Shown here in pieces: positions 26,320 to 36,138 of a DNA stretch of 64,000 nt. Each line of letters opens with the position of its first letter. Positions within the stretch are counted from its first letter, which is position 1. This DNA is from Caldisericia bacterium (GTDB lineage: Bacteria; Caldisericota; Caldisericia; B22-G15), in the NCBI GenBank assembly GCA_030018355.1, contig JASEFN010000003.1:147939-211938 (forward strand). The letters are read 5' to 3'. The translations under genes were made by a program, and so were the position numbers. The notes under the pieces are model-generated. The model ran no database searches, was not told where the DNA came from, and saw nothing but the letters and a program-made list of their open reading frames with translations.

Positions 26320-26949
26320 TTATATTTTTCTCAAATATTTATAAACTTCATAAAAATACTTTGAATCTTCTACAGGAAGTTTTTTGGTTTTGCCTATTAT
26401 TTTTGAGAAAATTAAAGATTTTGAAAACTCTTCAAGAAGTTCTATTTTACTATAAGCATCAATTAAATTTTTACCAACTACGACAACTCCGTGATTTTCC
26501 ATAAAAGATGCATCTCCATCTATTAAACTTTCACTTACTGCATTTGCAAGATCTTGAGTTCCAGGTTTTATATATTTTACAAAACCAATTTTCCCAAGAT
26601 AAATTATTGTCTCAGGTAAAATTTCTCTTGTAATTTCTACATCACTTATGCAAATTGCAACAGAATAAGAGGGATGAGAGTGAATTATTGCTCCTATATC
26701 CTCTCTTTTTTTGTATATTTCTAAATGCATAAGTATTTCAGATGATGGTTTTCTTTTCCCATCTATAACTTCACCATTCATATTAATTGTAATGAGATCA
26801 TCTTCTTTTAAAAAACTTTTATTTACTCCTGATGGAGTTATGAGAAGCAAGTCGCCTTGTTTTACTGATATATTTCCACCATAACCTCCAATTAATCCTC
26901 TTTTCCAAAGTAATTTAATTATTTCAATAAATTCTTTTTTATCAAACAT
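26320..26949 (-). CDS. Class II aldolase/adducin family protein (fuculose-phosphate aldolase-like)
   Basis: About 209 residues. GGNISVKQGDLLLITPSG and SSEILMHLEIYKKREDIGAIIHSHPSYSVA (zinc HxH) are the family core, with the catalytic Glu region before them; FMENHGVVVVGKNLIDAY supplies another zinc His. It probably cleaves a sugar phosphate such as L-fuculose-1-P, ribulose-1-P or methylthioribulose-1-P. ATG at 26949 has GGAGG 5 nt upstream and is preferred over upstream in-frame ATG/TTG codons. It overlaps the end of the RNase H gene. Confidence 0.88.
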   Translation of the reverse strand: MFDKKEFIEIIKLLWKRGLIGGYGGNISVKQGDLLLITPSGVNKSFLKEDDLITINMNGEVIDGKRKPSSEILMHLEIYKKREDIGAIIHSHPSYSVAICISDVEITREILPETIIYLGKIGFVKYIKPGTQDLANAVSESLIDGDASFMENHGVVVVGKNLIDAYSKIELLEEFSKSLIFSKIIGKTKKLPVEDSKYFYEVYKYLRKI

Positions 26950-27634
26950 CACATCCTCCATCAAAGAGTTTTTCTTTATTTAATAATTCCAAAATTTTTT
27001 TATAATTTCTAAAATTTATCTTTGCAACTTCATTTAATTTTTCAATCCCAAATTTTTTTACAAATTCAATACCACTTTTATCAACAATCTCTCCTCCACC
27101 TTTTGGAAAAGAAAAGCCCCATTTTCTCTCTAATATAGTTAAAGAAGTTAAAAATGAATCTCTAGCAACTATTGATGCACAAGCAATTGCAGGGTCTCTT
27201 TCTCCTTTTATAATTTCTATTCTTTCAACATTTATATTTTTATTTTTTAAAAATAGATCAATGTAATTTTTTGTTGTGAATTTATCTATCAAAATAAGAG
27301 AAACCTTTTCTATTTTAAGAAGATTTAAAATAACCTTACTATAAGCCCAAGCAAGAAAAACATTTATATTTTTAAAACTTTTATATAATTCATTAAATTT
27401 TTTTGGGGTAATAGAAACAATCTCATAAAATAAATTCTTTTTTATTTCTTTTGCTAAGAATTTTATCCTTTTATCTTCAATTTTTTTTGAATCTCTAACA
27501 TTTAAATCTTTGAAGAACTCCTCTTTTGTTTTGTCAAAAATAACTCCTGCAACAACAATATTTCCAAAAAAATCTCCTTTTCCAGATTCATCTATTCCAA
27601 TATATTTAGAAAAGTTCTCCAACTTCTTTTTCAA
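26942..27634 (-). CDS. rnhC: Ribonuclease H type 2 family (RNase HIII-like, no N-terminal domain)
   Basis: A 230-residue RNase HII/HIII-fold protein. The active-site opening is YIGIDESGKGDFFGNIVVAGV (D-E-S-G-K-G-D, as in RNase HIII rather than the EAGRGP of HII). VRDSKK, the middle Asp in LILIDKF, and GERDPAIACASIVARDSF carry the remaining catalytic acids. The TBP-like N-terminal domain of canonical RNase HIII (~80 residues) is missing. It removes RNA from RNA-DNA hybrids. TTG start at 27634 (or TTG 27622), inside the end of hutH. Confidence 0.85.
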   Translation of the reverse strand: MKKKLENFSKYIGIDESGKGDFFGNIVVAGVIFDKTKEEFFKDLNVRDSKKIEDKRIKFLAKEIKKNLFYEIVSITPKKFNELYKSFKNINVFLAWAYSKVILNLLKIEKVSLILIDKFTTKNYIDLFLKNKNINVERIEIIKGERDPAIACASIVARDSFLTSLTILERKWGFSFPKGGGEIVDKSGIEFVKKFGIEKLNEVAKINFRNYKKILELLNKEKLFDGGCDV

Positions 27635-29129
27635 CCTCTCTAATTATACTTTCATCAAAAACAACTTCTTTTACTTTTTCAATAACTCTTGTTAAATTTT
27701 CATCTTTTGTTATTGGTTGGTATATATCCCTTAAAATTTTATATGCTTCAGATGTGCCTCTTCCCAATTTCCCTCTTCTAAATGATAGTGCTTGAACTGC
27801 TGCTATAAATTCTATAGCAATTATTGTAAATAAATTGTCAACAATTTGCCTTAACTTTCTTGCTGAATTGCTTGACATACTTGTATCATCTTCTTGATCG
27901 CTTGAAACAGAAATAGAAGTAACCGATGCTGGATATGAAAGAATTTTATTTTCACTAACAAGAGACGCCGCAAGATATTGAAGTAGCATAAGACCTGTAT
28001 TGAGTCCACTGTTTTCAATTAAAAAAGCAGGAAGACCATTTGATAGATTGGGATTAAGGAGTCTATTTATTCTTCTTTCAATATTATTGCTTAAAATTGT
28101 TAATTCTATTGATAGAAAATCACAATTTGTTGATATAAAAGAACCATGAAAATTTCCACCAGAAAGAATAAGATTTTCTTCAGGAAAAACAAGTGGATTA
28201 TCTGATGCAGAATTAAGTTCTATTGTTAAATTTTTTTCAACAAATTTTAAGGTATTATAGATTGATCCATAAATTTGAGGTATACACCTTATTACATATG
28301 AATCTTGCACTTTTTCTTTAACTGAATTTATTAATGTACTACCTTCAAGAAGCGTATTTATTGCATAAGCAATAACTCCTTGTCCTGTTTGAGGTTTTGA
28401 TTTATGAATCAATGGATGGAAAGGTGTAGTTGAAGCAAGAAGTGCCTCCATACTCAATGCACTTGAAATTATTGCATTTTTAAGTATTTGTTTTGCATCA
28501 TATGTTGCAATTGAGGCTATTGCAAGAGAAAAAGAAGTTCCATTAATTAAAGAAAGAACCTCTTTTTCTAAAAATGTGAAAGGTTTAATATTCAATTTAT
28601 TATGAATTTCAATTGATTTATATTCTTTTCCTTTATAAATACCCTTTCCCTCACCCATTAAAAATCCTGCAAGGGCTGCAAGAGGAATAAGATCCCCTGA
28701 TGCCCCAAGAGATCCTTTTTGTGTAATATATGGTATCACATCTTCGTTTAAAAAAAGAATTATTCTTTCAATTATCTCTCTCCTTATTCCAGAATAACCT
28801 TTTGCTAGTGAATTTGCTCTAATAAGCATTGTTCCTCTAACAACCTCTTTCGAAGCAAATGGTTTTATATTTATGGTATGAGAGTGAACAATATTTTCCT
28901 GTAATTTTAATAAATTCTCTTTGCTAATTTTTATATTACATAGTTTTCCAAGACCTGTATTTATTCCATAAATAGGTTCATCCTTTTTTGATAGATTTTC
29001 AACAACTCTTCTTGCGTCATCAATTTTATCTATTGCATAGGGAGAAAGTTCAACACTTTTTCTAAATCTTGCTACAGATATAGTATCATCTATTGTTAAA
29101 CTATTTCCATCAATAAGTAATTTAGCCAT
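27606..29129 (-). CDS. hutH: Histidine ammonia-lyase
   Basis: A 507-residue aromatic amino acid lyase. Ala143-Ser144-Gly145 in GSLGASGDLIPLAALAGF forms the MIO electrophile; YGINTGLGKL near 54 and SSDQEDDTSMSSNSARK near the C-terminus are also conserved. Specificity for histidine is indicated by overall length and the GxLGASGDL context, but tyrosine-type activity cannot be excluded. Converts L-histidine to urocanate and ammonia. No hutU, hutI or ftcD nearby. GGAGG site; start overlaps the stop of the upstream membrane protein as TAATG. Confidence 0.92.
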   Translation of the reverse strand: MAKLLIDGNSLTIDDTISVARFRKSVELSPYAIDKIDDARRVVENLSKKDEPIYGINTGLGKLCNIKISKENLLKLQENIVHSHTINIKPFASKEVVRGTMLIRANSLAKGYSGIRREIIERIILFLNEDVIPYITQKGSLGASGDLIPLAALAGFLMGEGKGIYKGKEYKSIEIHNKLNIKPFTFLEKEVLSLINGTSFSLAIASIATYDAKQILKNAIISSALSMEALLASTTPFHPLIHKSKPQTGQGVIAYAINTLLEGSTLINSVKEKVQDSYVIRCIPQIYGSIYNTLKFVEKNLTIELNSASDNPLVFPEENLILSGGNFHGSFISTNCDFLSIELTILSNNIERRINRLLNPNLSNGLPAFLIENSGLNTGLMLLQYLAASLVSENKILSYPASVTSISVSSDQEDDTSMSSNSARKLRQIVDNLFTIIAIEFIAAVQALSFRRGKLGRGTSEAYKILRDIYQPITKDENLTRVIEKVKEVVFDESIIREVEKEVGELF

Positions 29130-31924
29130 TATTCCTCCTTTTTAATTAACGCTCTTTCAACAAAGAAAATTACATAGATTATTAAAATTATATAAAAAAT
29201 TAATTTAATTATGCTTGATACAATTCCAAAAATATGTGGAGAGGTGTAAAGAACTCTATTTAAATATAAAGAGATAAATATAAAAAATATTATTAAAAAG
29301 TTATATGCAATTTTTACTTTTATTTTAAATGTTGAGTTAGAGAAATAAATTATTAGAATTGAGAGAATAAAAAGTAAAATTAGATTTGGAATAAAATCAA
29401 CTGAAATGAACAGACCTTTTGAAAGAAGAATAAAATAAATTTTTTCATTAAATATATAAATTACATTTAAAAAAACAATAATAAAAAATAAAATAGTTTT
29501 AATAAAACTTTTTGAAAGTAATAAAATAATAAAAGTAAAGAGAAGGTTTATAGTTAAAAATGTGTAGTCAATTTGTGGTAGATAAAAAGGGTTTCTTGTT
29601 GGATTTGAAATAAGAACTACAGTTAAAATAGTTAAAAAAATTATAATGTCATAAATTTTTTTCCATTCAAAATGGTGAAAAATGAAAATAAAAAGAGTTA
29701 ACATAATTGAAATAAAGTATGTATTGTAAAAAATATAGTATGGTGGCGAAAAAATTATTTGACTTCCATTTAAAAGATAATAAAAAAGAGATGAAAAAAG
29801 AAAAACCAAAGAAAAGTTTAAAAGAAAACTTTTTTTGTTCATAGAAGAGAAGATAGATGCGAAAAGAAAGTATATTCCAAAAGATAAATAGATAAAAAAT
29901 GGAGAAGATATTCCCAAAAAATAATTTAAAATTAAAAGAATAATAAATAAAATAGATATTACAAAAACTGGTTTTAATTTAAAATCAAATTTAATCTTTC
30001 TAAAAGAGAAATTTAATAAAATCAAAAATAGAATTACTAAAATAATTAAGTATGAAATATTTTTTCTTTCGAATTTAGAAGATGTTGAAATTGTCTTATT
30101 TTCTTTTTGAATTGCTTCGTTTTTACCTTTTATATTTAGAATATATAATCCATTAGAATCAATTACTATTTTTCCATTTTCTTCATAAAACTTAACTTTT
30201 TCATTATTTATTGGATTTATTATAGAAATATCTTCAATTGATTCAAAAACATTTTTATCAATTTTAATCTTTCCATATCCATCAAATGTTAAATAAAAAT
30301 CAGGCAAATTACCAAATTGATAGATCTCACCATTTTCAATTGTTGCCACACTATTTCCCAAAAAACCTTTTACTTCAACTTTGTTTATTAAAGTATAAAA
30401 ATCTTTGTATTTTGTCAAAATTTTTAATTTAGAAACATCATCCCAAATAGAAAATGGTTCATCTTTATGTTTTGAAAATGTTGGATATATTCCATAAATT
30501 AAAGAGTATTTAAAAATTTTATCAAGAGTCTCTTCATTTATTTCTTCATTTTTTAATCTAAAAGAAAAGAAAATAGGTCTATTTGGAACAAGCACTCTTT
30601 CAATTGGTAAACTATCCAAAGATTTTAAATCTTCAATTTCTTTGTATATAACATCTGAATTCATCATTAATTGGAAATATTTAGGATTAATCGAGAGAAT
30701 ATTTGTTTCTTTTTGTAAACTATTTAAAAAATTGTATAGATTTGCAGCATAAAATTGAGCGATCTCTCCATTAATAAAAGATTTGGGATTTTTATTGAAA
30801 TGTTTTTTATCAAAATTAAAAAAATCTGAAATGTGAGAAAAATCTAACGCCAATCCATAATATTTTGCTTCATTTTCTCCTTTAATCTCAAGTTGTCTAT
30901 TTAAAATTGTTATTGATATATTCAATGGATAGATATACCTTGAGTAATAAATATCAAATGAACTAATTCCTTTATTTTTAAGAAAAGAAACTTCTGGATT
31001 CAAAAAAATTATTGTGTCAATTGAATTTTCTTTATAATCTGGAATTTTTTCACCTGAAACAATTTTAAATGTTGCTTCACTCTTTTTTTCTATTTTAATT
31101 AAACTTTTATCTTTATTTTTAATAGATGATGTTAAAATTTGTATCCCTATCAATTTATTATATGGATTTTCATCAAAATAAAGCCTCTTTTCTATTTTAT
31201 TTAATTCAATATTTTCAAACTTCAATTTTATTGGATCAAATAATATAAAGTTTTTTAATTGAAACTTTGCTCCTTCAAGTACTCTATCTGGAGCATACTC
31301 CTCTTTTGGATCTATAATTCTTCCTTTTACACTTAAATTTTCAATCCCAACATTGTTAACAATTGTTGTTAAAGAAATATTTGGTAAAATTAAACCATCC
31401 AAATCAACTCTTCTCTCTTTTATTCCATAAAATTTATAATAAGTCTCTATTGCATCAAAAATAGAATTTACTTCCTTTATTTTAAATTTAATAGATTCAT
31501 TTTTTTCAACATAAAAATTGTAGATTATTTCGAAACCATCGTCTCTATTTTTTGTTTCAAAATAGTGAAGATCATGTGAATCAATTGAAAACATATAATA
31601 TTTATTATCCTTATTTTTTAAGACATAAAATGGAGTTATAAATATTCCATTCTCTTTTGGAAAGATTTTTTCCATATTTTTAAAGAAAATTTTAAAAATA
31701 AGATCTCCCCTTCCTTTTATATTTAGATAAAAATTTTCATTTTTTTTCGAAAAGTTATAAGAGAAATTTTTAAATTTATTTTTTTCAATATTAACCAATT
31801 TTTCTTCTTTATCTTTAATAAATAAAAACTCAATATCTTTTAAAGTTTGTGATTTTAAAAATTTAACAGGTATAAATTGATTTACCAAAATTAAAAACAA
31901 TAAAAATACTATAATTTTTTTCAT
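29129..31924 (-). CDS. Large membrane protein of unknown function (extracellular domain + polytopic C-terminus)
   Basis: 931 residues, not recognised. A signal peptide (1-25) leads into about 590 exported residues, probably beta-rich at first; a middle part (about 350-480: YYGLALDFSHISDF, FSFRLKNEEIN, YGIYPTFSKH) faintly recalls a TIM-barrel glycosidase but no catalytic motif was confirmed. From about residue 625 to the end there are roughly ten hydrophobic helices. A lysine-rich, Asn/Ile-rich composition. It is first in the operon with hutH, RNase H and the aldolase (TAATG overlap with hutH). Could be a surface polysaccharide or cell-envelope factor; no firm function. Confidence 0.8.
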   Translation of the reverse strand: MKKIIVFLLFLILVNQFIPVKFLKSQTLKDIEFLFIKDKEEKLVNIEKNKFKNFSYNFSKKNENFYLNIKGRGDLIFKIFFKNMEKIFPKENGIFITPFYVLKNKDNKYYMFSIDSHDLHYFETKNRDDGFEIIYNFYVEKNESIKFKIKEVNSIFDAIETYYKFYGIKERRVDLDGLILPNISLTTIVNNVGIENLSVKGRIIDPKEEYAPDRVLEGAKFQLKNFILFDPIKLKFENIELNKIEKRLYFDENPYNKLIGIQILTSSIKNKDKSLIKIEKKSEATFKIVSGEKIPDYKENSIDTIIFLNPEVSFLKNKGISSFDIYYSRYIYPLNISITILNRQLEIKGENEAKYYGLALDFSHISDFFNFDKKHFNKNPKSFINGEIAQFYAANLYNFLNSLQKETNILSINPKYFQLMMNSDVIYKEIEDLKSLDSLPIERVLVPNRPIFFSFRLKNEEINEETLDKIFKYSLIYGIYPTFSKHKDEPFSIWDDVSKLKILTKYKDFYTLINKVEVKGFLGNSVATIENGEIYQFGNLPDFYLTFDGYGKIKIDKNVFESIEDISIINPINNEKVKFYEENGKIVIDSNGLYILNIKGKNEAIQKENKTISTSSKFERKNISYLIILVILFLILLNFSFRKIKFDFKLKPVFVISILFIILLILNYFLGISSPFFIYLSFGIYFLFASIFSSMNKKSFLLNFSLVFLFSSLFYYLLNGSQIIFSPPYYIFYNTYFISIMLTLFIFIFHHFEWKKIYDIIIFLTILTVVLISNPTRNPFYLPQIDYTFLTINLLFTFIILLLSKSFIKTILFFIIVFLNVIYIFNEKIYFILLSKGLFISVDFIPNLILLFILSILIIYFSNSTFKIKVKIAYNFLIIFFIFISLYLNRVLYTSPHIFGIVSSIIKLIFYIILIIYVIFFVERALIKKEE

Positions 31925-31984
31925 TTAACTCTCCTTTAAAAATTATATAATAATAAAGTGAATTATAAAGAGTGAGGTTATTAT

Positions 31985-32563
31985 ATGATTAATTTAAACA
32001 AAGATAGTCTAAATATAGTTTCTATTTTATTAATAGGTATTGCACTTTCTATGGATGCCTTTGCTGTTGGATTATCATGTGGGATTACAAAAAGGAGATT
32101 TAATTTTAATTATCCATTTAAAATCTCTTTTTCATTTGGATTTTTTCAATTTGGGATGGTTGTGATTGGATATTTAATTGGAATTAGACTATTAAATTTT
32201 ATAAAAGATTATGATCATTGGGTTGCTTTTTTTATATTATTTTTTGTTGGTATTAAAATGATTTATGAAAGTTTTAAGAATGAATGTGAAAAGAAAATAA
32301 ATATTGATAATTTCATTACACTTCTTATTCTTTCAATCGCAACAAGTATTGATGCTTTTGCTGTAGGAATATCCTTATCGCTTCTAAAAATCAAAATTTT
32401 ATTTCCATCAATTTTTATTGGAATAACAACTTTCACTCTAACTTTAATCTCAATTTATTCAGGTTTTTTTCTTGGAAAAATTTTTAAAAGAGGAGCAGAA
32501 ATTTTTGGTGGATTGATATTGATTTCAATAGGTATTAAAATTTTATTAGAACATGTCTTTTAA
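31985..32563 (+). CDS. mntP: MntP/YtaF-family manganese efflux-like membrane protein
   Basis: A 192-residue protein with six membrane helices and the duplicated family motif: GIALSMDAFAVGLSCGITKRRF near 20 and ATSIDAFAVGISLSLLK near 120 (MDAFAVG with membrane Asp in each half). FGFFQFGMVVIGYLIG is also typical. Members export manganese; the YtaF subgroup has not been tested widely. GAGG site before the ATG. No yybP-ykoY riboswitch fits in the 60 bases upstream. arsC follows immediately. Confidence 0.88.
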   Translation: MINLNKDSLNIVSILLIGIALSMDAFAVGLSCGITKRRFNFNYPFKISFSFGFFQFGMVVIGYLIGIRLLNFIKDYDHWVAFFILFFVGIKMIYESFKNECEKKINIDNFITLLILSIATSIDAFAVGISLSLLKIKILFPSIFIGITTFTLTLISIYSGFFLGKIFKRGAEIFGGLILISIGIKILLEHVF

Positions 32564-32577
32564 TGAAGGAGTTTTTA

Positions 32578-32991
32578 ATGAATAAAAAGAAAGTATTATT
32601 TATATGTACCCATAATTCTGCGAGATCACAAATGGCTGAAGGAATTATGAATTCTCTTCTTAATGATAAATTTGTTGCATTTAGTGCTGGAACAAAACCA
32701 ACTTCAGTTAATCCATATGCTATAAAAGTTATGGAAGAAATTGGAATTAATATTAAAAATCACAGATCAAAAAGCATTTTGGAATTCAAAGGAGAAAAAT
32801 TTGATTATGTAGTTACTGTTTGTGATAGTGCTAAAGAAAATTGCCCTTTCTTTCCTGGTGCTAAAGAATATTTGCACCAAAGTTTTGAAGATCCATCTTC
32901 ATTTGAAGGAAGTGAGGAGGAAAAATTAAATAAATTTAGAGAGATTAGAGATGAAATAAAAAAATTTATATTAGAAAAATTTGGAGGTTAA
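32578..32991 (+). CDS. arsC: Thioredoxin-coupled arsenate reductase (ArsC, LMW-phosphatase fold)
   Basis: 137 residues from the ATG at 32578, which has AAGGAG 6 nt upstream (an earlier in-frame ATG at 32563 lies before this site). The phosphatase loop CTHNSARS has nucleophile Cys10 and Arg16; the redox pair is Cys82 and Cys89 in VCDSAKENCPFFPG, exactly the Cys10/82/89 triad of Staphylococcus ArsC. HQSFEDPSSF is also conserved. It reduces arsenate to arsenite. An ACR3-like transporter is encoded at 13.7 kb, not next to it. Confidence 0.92.
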   Translation: MNKKKVLFICTHNSARSQMAEGIMNSLLNDKFVAFSAGTKPTSVNPYAIKVMEEIGINIKNHRSKSILEFKGEKFDYVVTVCDSAKENCPFFPGAKEYLHQSFEDPSSFEGSEEEKLNKFREIRDEIKKFILEKFGG

Positions 32992-32992
32992 A

Positions 32993-34267
32993 ATGAACAA
33001 GAAAATTTTAATTATATTTATTTTATTATTCTCAATTTTTATATGTGAGAACTCATTTTCAAAATCCTTTCCTGCAAAACCAATAAATTTAAAGGTAATT
33101 CAAGAAGATTATAAAGTTAGATTAACTTGGGAAATTGAAAAGAAAGATGAAACAATTCAATATTTTGAAATATATAAAGGGGAGAGCGAAAAAAATTTAA
33201 GTTTTTTAGGAAAAACTTATAATAAAGACCAAATGTATTTTCTAGATTACTCAATAATTCTTGATAAAACTTACTTTTATATGGTTAAATCAGTAGATAA
33301 TAATGGAAACTATTCAGATCCCTCAAATGTAGTCTCAATTAAAATAGTAGATGATAAACCACCTGAATTGAGGTTAATTAAACCAGAACAAAACAATTAT
33401 TACACAAATGATGAAAATCTATATCTTTTAATTGGTGTTAGAGATAGCATGAGTGGACTTAAAGATCTTCTTGTTAATGGAGTAAAAATAAATCAATGTG
33501 GTTGTTCAACTTTTGATGCAAATTATAAATTAATAGAAGGAAAAAATGAGTTTATTATAACTGCTGAGGACAATCGAGGAAATAGTTCGAAATATATTTT
33601 AGTGGTTTTTCTTGATAAAACGCCCCCAAAATTAATTACAAACATACCACTTGAAACATATGAAGATAATTTAAAAGTTGTTGGAAAGATTTATGATGAA
33701 GGGATAGGTGTAAAAACTGCATCACTTAATAATATTGAATTAAATTTAAATAAAGATGGAAATTTTGAAACATATGTACTATTAAAAGAAGGAATTAATG
33801 AATTGAAGTTTATACTTGTTGATAAATTAAATAATCAAAAGGAAGAGGTATATAAAGTAACCTATATTAAAAGAAAAATTTTAAAACTCCAAATTGGAAA
33901 TAAAATTATGTATGTTAATGATTCTCCCCAAGAAATAGATGTGCCACCCCAGATAATTGAAGGAAGAACACTTCTTCCAATAAGGTGGGTAGCTGAACCA
34001 TTAGGAGCAGAAGTTAACTGGGATGGAGTAGAAAAGAAAATAACTGTTAGTTTAAAGAGTAATGTAATTGAACTTTGGATTGGCAAAAACAAAGCAAGAG
34101 TTAATGGAATAGAAACTCCAATTGATCCAAATAATCCAAAAGTAGTACCTATGATTATTAAAGGAAGAACAATGCTTCCTGTAAGATTTGTAGCAGAAAA
34201 TTTAGGTTGTAAAGTGGATTGGGATGGAGCAACTAAAACTATAACAATTACTTATCCAGGATATTAA
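32993..34267 (+). CDS. Secreted FN3/Ig-like protein with two C-terminal stalk domains
   Basis: About 424 residues from the ATG at 32993 (GGAGG 5 nt upstream). Signal peptide (about 1-24), a fibronectin-III-like domain (about 30-120, PAKPINLKVIQEDYKVRLTW), one to two Ig-like segments with the pattern NEFIITAEDNRGNSS, then two PF07833 copper-amine-oxidase-N-like stalk domains (PPQIIEGRTLLPIRWVAEPLGAEVNWD and PMIIKGRTMLPVRFVAENLGCKVDWD). Same C-terminal architecture as the C25 protease. Likely a cell-surface protein; no enzymatic domain seen. Confidence 0.88.
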   Translation: MNKKILIIFILLFSIFICENSFSKSFPAKPINLKVIQEDYKVRLTWEIEKKDETIQYFEIYKGESEKNLSFLGKTYNKDQMYFLDYSIILDKTYFYMVKSVDNNGNYSDPSNVVSIKIVDDKPPELRLIKPEQNNYYTNDENLYLLIGVRDSMSGLKDLLVNGVKINQCGCSTFDANYKLIEGKNEFIITAEDNRGNSSKYILVVFLDKTPPKLITNIPLETYEDNLKVVGKIYDEGIGVKTASLNNIELNLNKDGNFETYVLLKEGINELKFILVDKLNNQKEEVYKVTYIKRKILKLQIGNKIMYVNDSPQEIDVPPQIIEGRTLLPIRWVAEPLGAEVNWDGVEKKITVSLKSNVIELWIGKNKARVNGIETPIDPNNPKVVPMIIKGRTMLPVRFVAENLGCKVDWDGATKTITITYPGY

Positions 34268-34269
34268 TT

Positions 34270-35025
34270 TTAAATCTTTATAGGTTTTGGTAAGGTCTCA
34301 TCTTTTAATGACTCTATAAATTCAAATGCTTTCTTTACATTTTTCTCTTCACCTTCGATACCTAAAACAATTGAACCTTCATCTTCCCAAAGACCGCCTT
34401 TAGCAAGAAGAGTTGCATCAACTTCAAAAAGGATATCAAGTGCATCAATTTCTGTAAATGGAAAGGCATTAACAATGGGAAATATTGATAAAGGAAGACC
34501 CATTGATAAATCTATTTCTTCTATTTTTGCAAAATAAGATGCCTCAATAACATCTGGAATAAGTTTACCAATACTTACTGGAGAGATCCATTTTACTCCT
34601 CTTGAAAGAACTATTCCAATGTATCTTCCAACAGTTCCACCAGATTTATCTGCAACTATAACACCTATATTTCCATCAGGATCTATTGCATTTGCTCCTT
34701 TTATAAAAACATCACCTTTTCCCATTCTTTTTACAACTTCATCTGGATTTTCATCAGAAACTTTACCATCTATTAAAATAACAGGATTTAATCTATATTC
34801 TTTATCAAGAACAGAGAGTTTGCCATTGCCAATGTATCCTGCCATATACCTTTCTTTTTCAAAAATTTTTCCAAGTAATTCTTCTACTATAAAACTGTTA
34901 GTTGTACCTAAACTAATAAAAATTATTCCTTTATTTAAAACACCCATTGAATTTAAAAGTTCTTTTACACCTTTGGCAATTAATCTTTTTGACATTGATG
35001 GCCTTAAAACGACTACTCCTTTCAT
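34270..35025 (-). CDS. Conserved protein of unknown function
   Basis: 251 residues, not recognised. No signal peptide or membrane helix. Glycine-rich segments (FISLGTTNSFIVEELLG, GYIGNGKL, DVFIKGANAIDPDGNIGVIVADKSGGTVGRYIG) suggest an alpha/beta nucleotide- or ligand-binding fold. The N-terminal VVVLRPSMSKRLIAKGVKELL may be basic surface. It is divergent from the 2-hydroxyacyl-CoA dehydratase-like genes and ends 2 bases from the stalk protein gene. GGAGG site before the ATG. Confidence 0.8.
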   Translation of the reverse strand: MKGVVVLRPSMSKRLIAKGVKELLNSMGVLNKGIIFISLGTTNSFIVEELLGKIFEKERYMAGYIGNGKLSVLDKEYRLNPVILIDGKVSDENPDEVVKRMGKGDVFIKGANAIDPDGNIGVIVADKSGGTVGRYIGIVLSRGVKWISPVSIGKLIPDVIEASYFAKIEEIDLSMGLPLSIFPIVNAFPFTEIDALDILFEVDATLLAKGGLWEDEGSIVLGIEGEEKNVKKAFEFIESLKDETLPKPIKI

Positions 35026-35082
35026 TTCTCCTCCTTTTATTCATTTATTAATATACTATAAATTTAGTGTATAATATTTACT

Positions 35083-36138
35083 ATGAATTTAAAAGATTTA
35101 AATGAGATAAGGGAATTCTTCTATGAAAATTTTAAAAAGAGTTTAAATGATTCACATGTCTTTTTTTATTTTTGTTCATATATACCAGTTGAAATCATAT
35201 ATGCATCAAATTATAAACCAGTGAGGTTTATTACTGATTCAATTCAGTTTACTCATTCTGATGAAGTTTCTCCAAAATATATCTGTCCATATTTAAAGAG
35301 TACAATTGAATTTTTAATTAATAACAATTTAGATAGAAAAAATTTTATATTTACTGATGGATGTGATTCATCAAGAAGAATTTATGAAATTTATAAAGAT
35401 TTAGGATTTTTAAATAATAGTTTTTACATAAAAATTCCATTTAATGAAAGTGAGAGTGATATAAATTTTTTAAAAATTCAATTTGAAAATCTTTTTAAAA
35501 CAATTAATGGAAATATAGATAATGAGAAATTAATTAATTCAATAAATTTATATAATGAGGGAAGAAAAAAATTGAAAAGTTTAATAGTTAATTATAAAGA
35601 GGCAAGTATAAATATTTTCTATCTTAATTTGTTATTTCATATAATGGATATAAAAGAATTCTTAAATCTTAATCCAGAGTTTTATAAAGAAAGTAAAAAA
35701 GAAAAAGAAGGAAGTTTTTATTTACTTTCAACAATATTTCCGTTAAGTTTTATTGAATATCTATATTCTTTAAGATATGAAATTTATTACGATGATTCTT
35801 GTTTTGGTTATAAAAATTTAGAACTTGTAAAAGATTACTTAAAAGATCCAATTTATTCACTTGCGAAATATTATATAAAAAGAGAGGGCTGTGCAAGAAG
35901 AAGGGTTTTGGAAGAAAAAATTGATAGGATTATTCAAAGATTTAAAGAGTTTTCTTTAGATGGTGTTATTGTTTATAATTTAAAATATTGCGATCCACTA
36001 ATTTTTTATCTTCCACTTATAAAAGAGAAATTAAATAGAGAAAAAATTCCCATACTTATAATTGAAGATGATTATTCTATGAATATAAAAGGACAAATTA
36101 GAACTAGAATAGAAGCATTTATGGAGATGTTAAAATGA
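35083..36138 (+). CDS. 2-hydroxyacyl-CoA dehydratase family subunit (HgdA/HgdB-like), small
   Basis: A 351-residue protein of the FldB/FldC/HgdB superfamily (PF06050). Cys residues that may ligate a [4Fe-4S] cluster occur in FFYFCSYIPVE, YICPYLKS and FTDGCDSSRRIYE; the C-terminal VIVYNLKYCDPLIFYLPLIKEKLNREKIPILIIEDDYS and QIRTRIEAFMEML are classic. A TATAAT ends 7 nt before the ATG and there is no ribosome-binding site, so the operon is probably leaderless. ATGA overlap with the next subunit. Confidence 0.87.
   Translation: MNLKDLNEIREFFYENFKKSLNDSHVFFYFCSYIPVEIIYASNYKPVRFITDSIQFTHSDEVSPKYICPYLKSTIEFLINNNLDRKNFIFTDGCDSSRRIYEIYKDLGFLNNSFYIKIPFNESESDINFLKIQFENLFKTINGNIDNEKLINSINLYNEGRKKLKSLIVNYKEASINIFYLNLLFHIMDIKEFLNLNPEFYKESKKEKEGSFYLLSTIFPLSFIEYLYSLRYEIYYDDSCFGYKNLELVKDYLKDPIYSLAKYYIKREGCARRRVLEEKIDRIIQRFKEFSLDGVIVYNLKYCDPLIFYLPLIKEKLNREKIPILIIEDDYSMNIKGQIRTRIEAFMEMLK

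Noticed and set aside
31925-31984. Manganese (yybP-ykoY) riboswitch before mntP
   Set aside because: Only about 60 bases separate the divergent genes and no matching pairing was seen.
34619-35074. Plus-strand 151-codon open frame opposite the unknown 251-residue gene
   Set aside because: Low-complexity Ser/Pro/Thr-rich shadow of the minus-strand gene, which has a ribosome-binding site.
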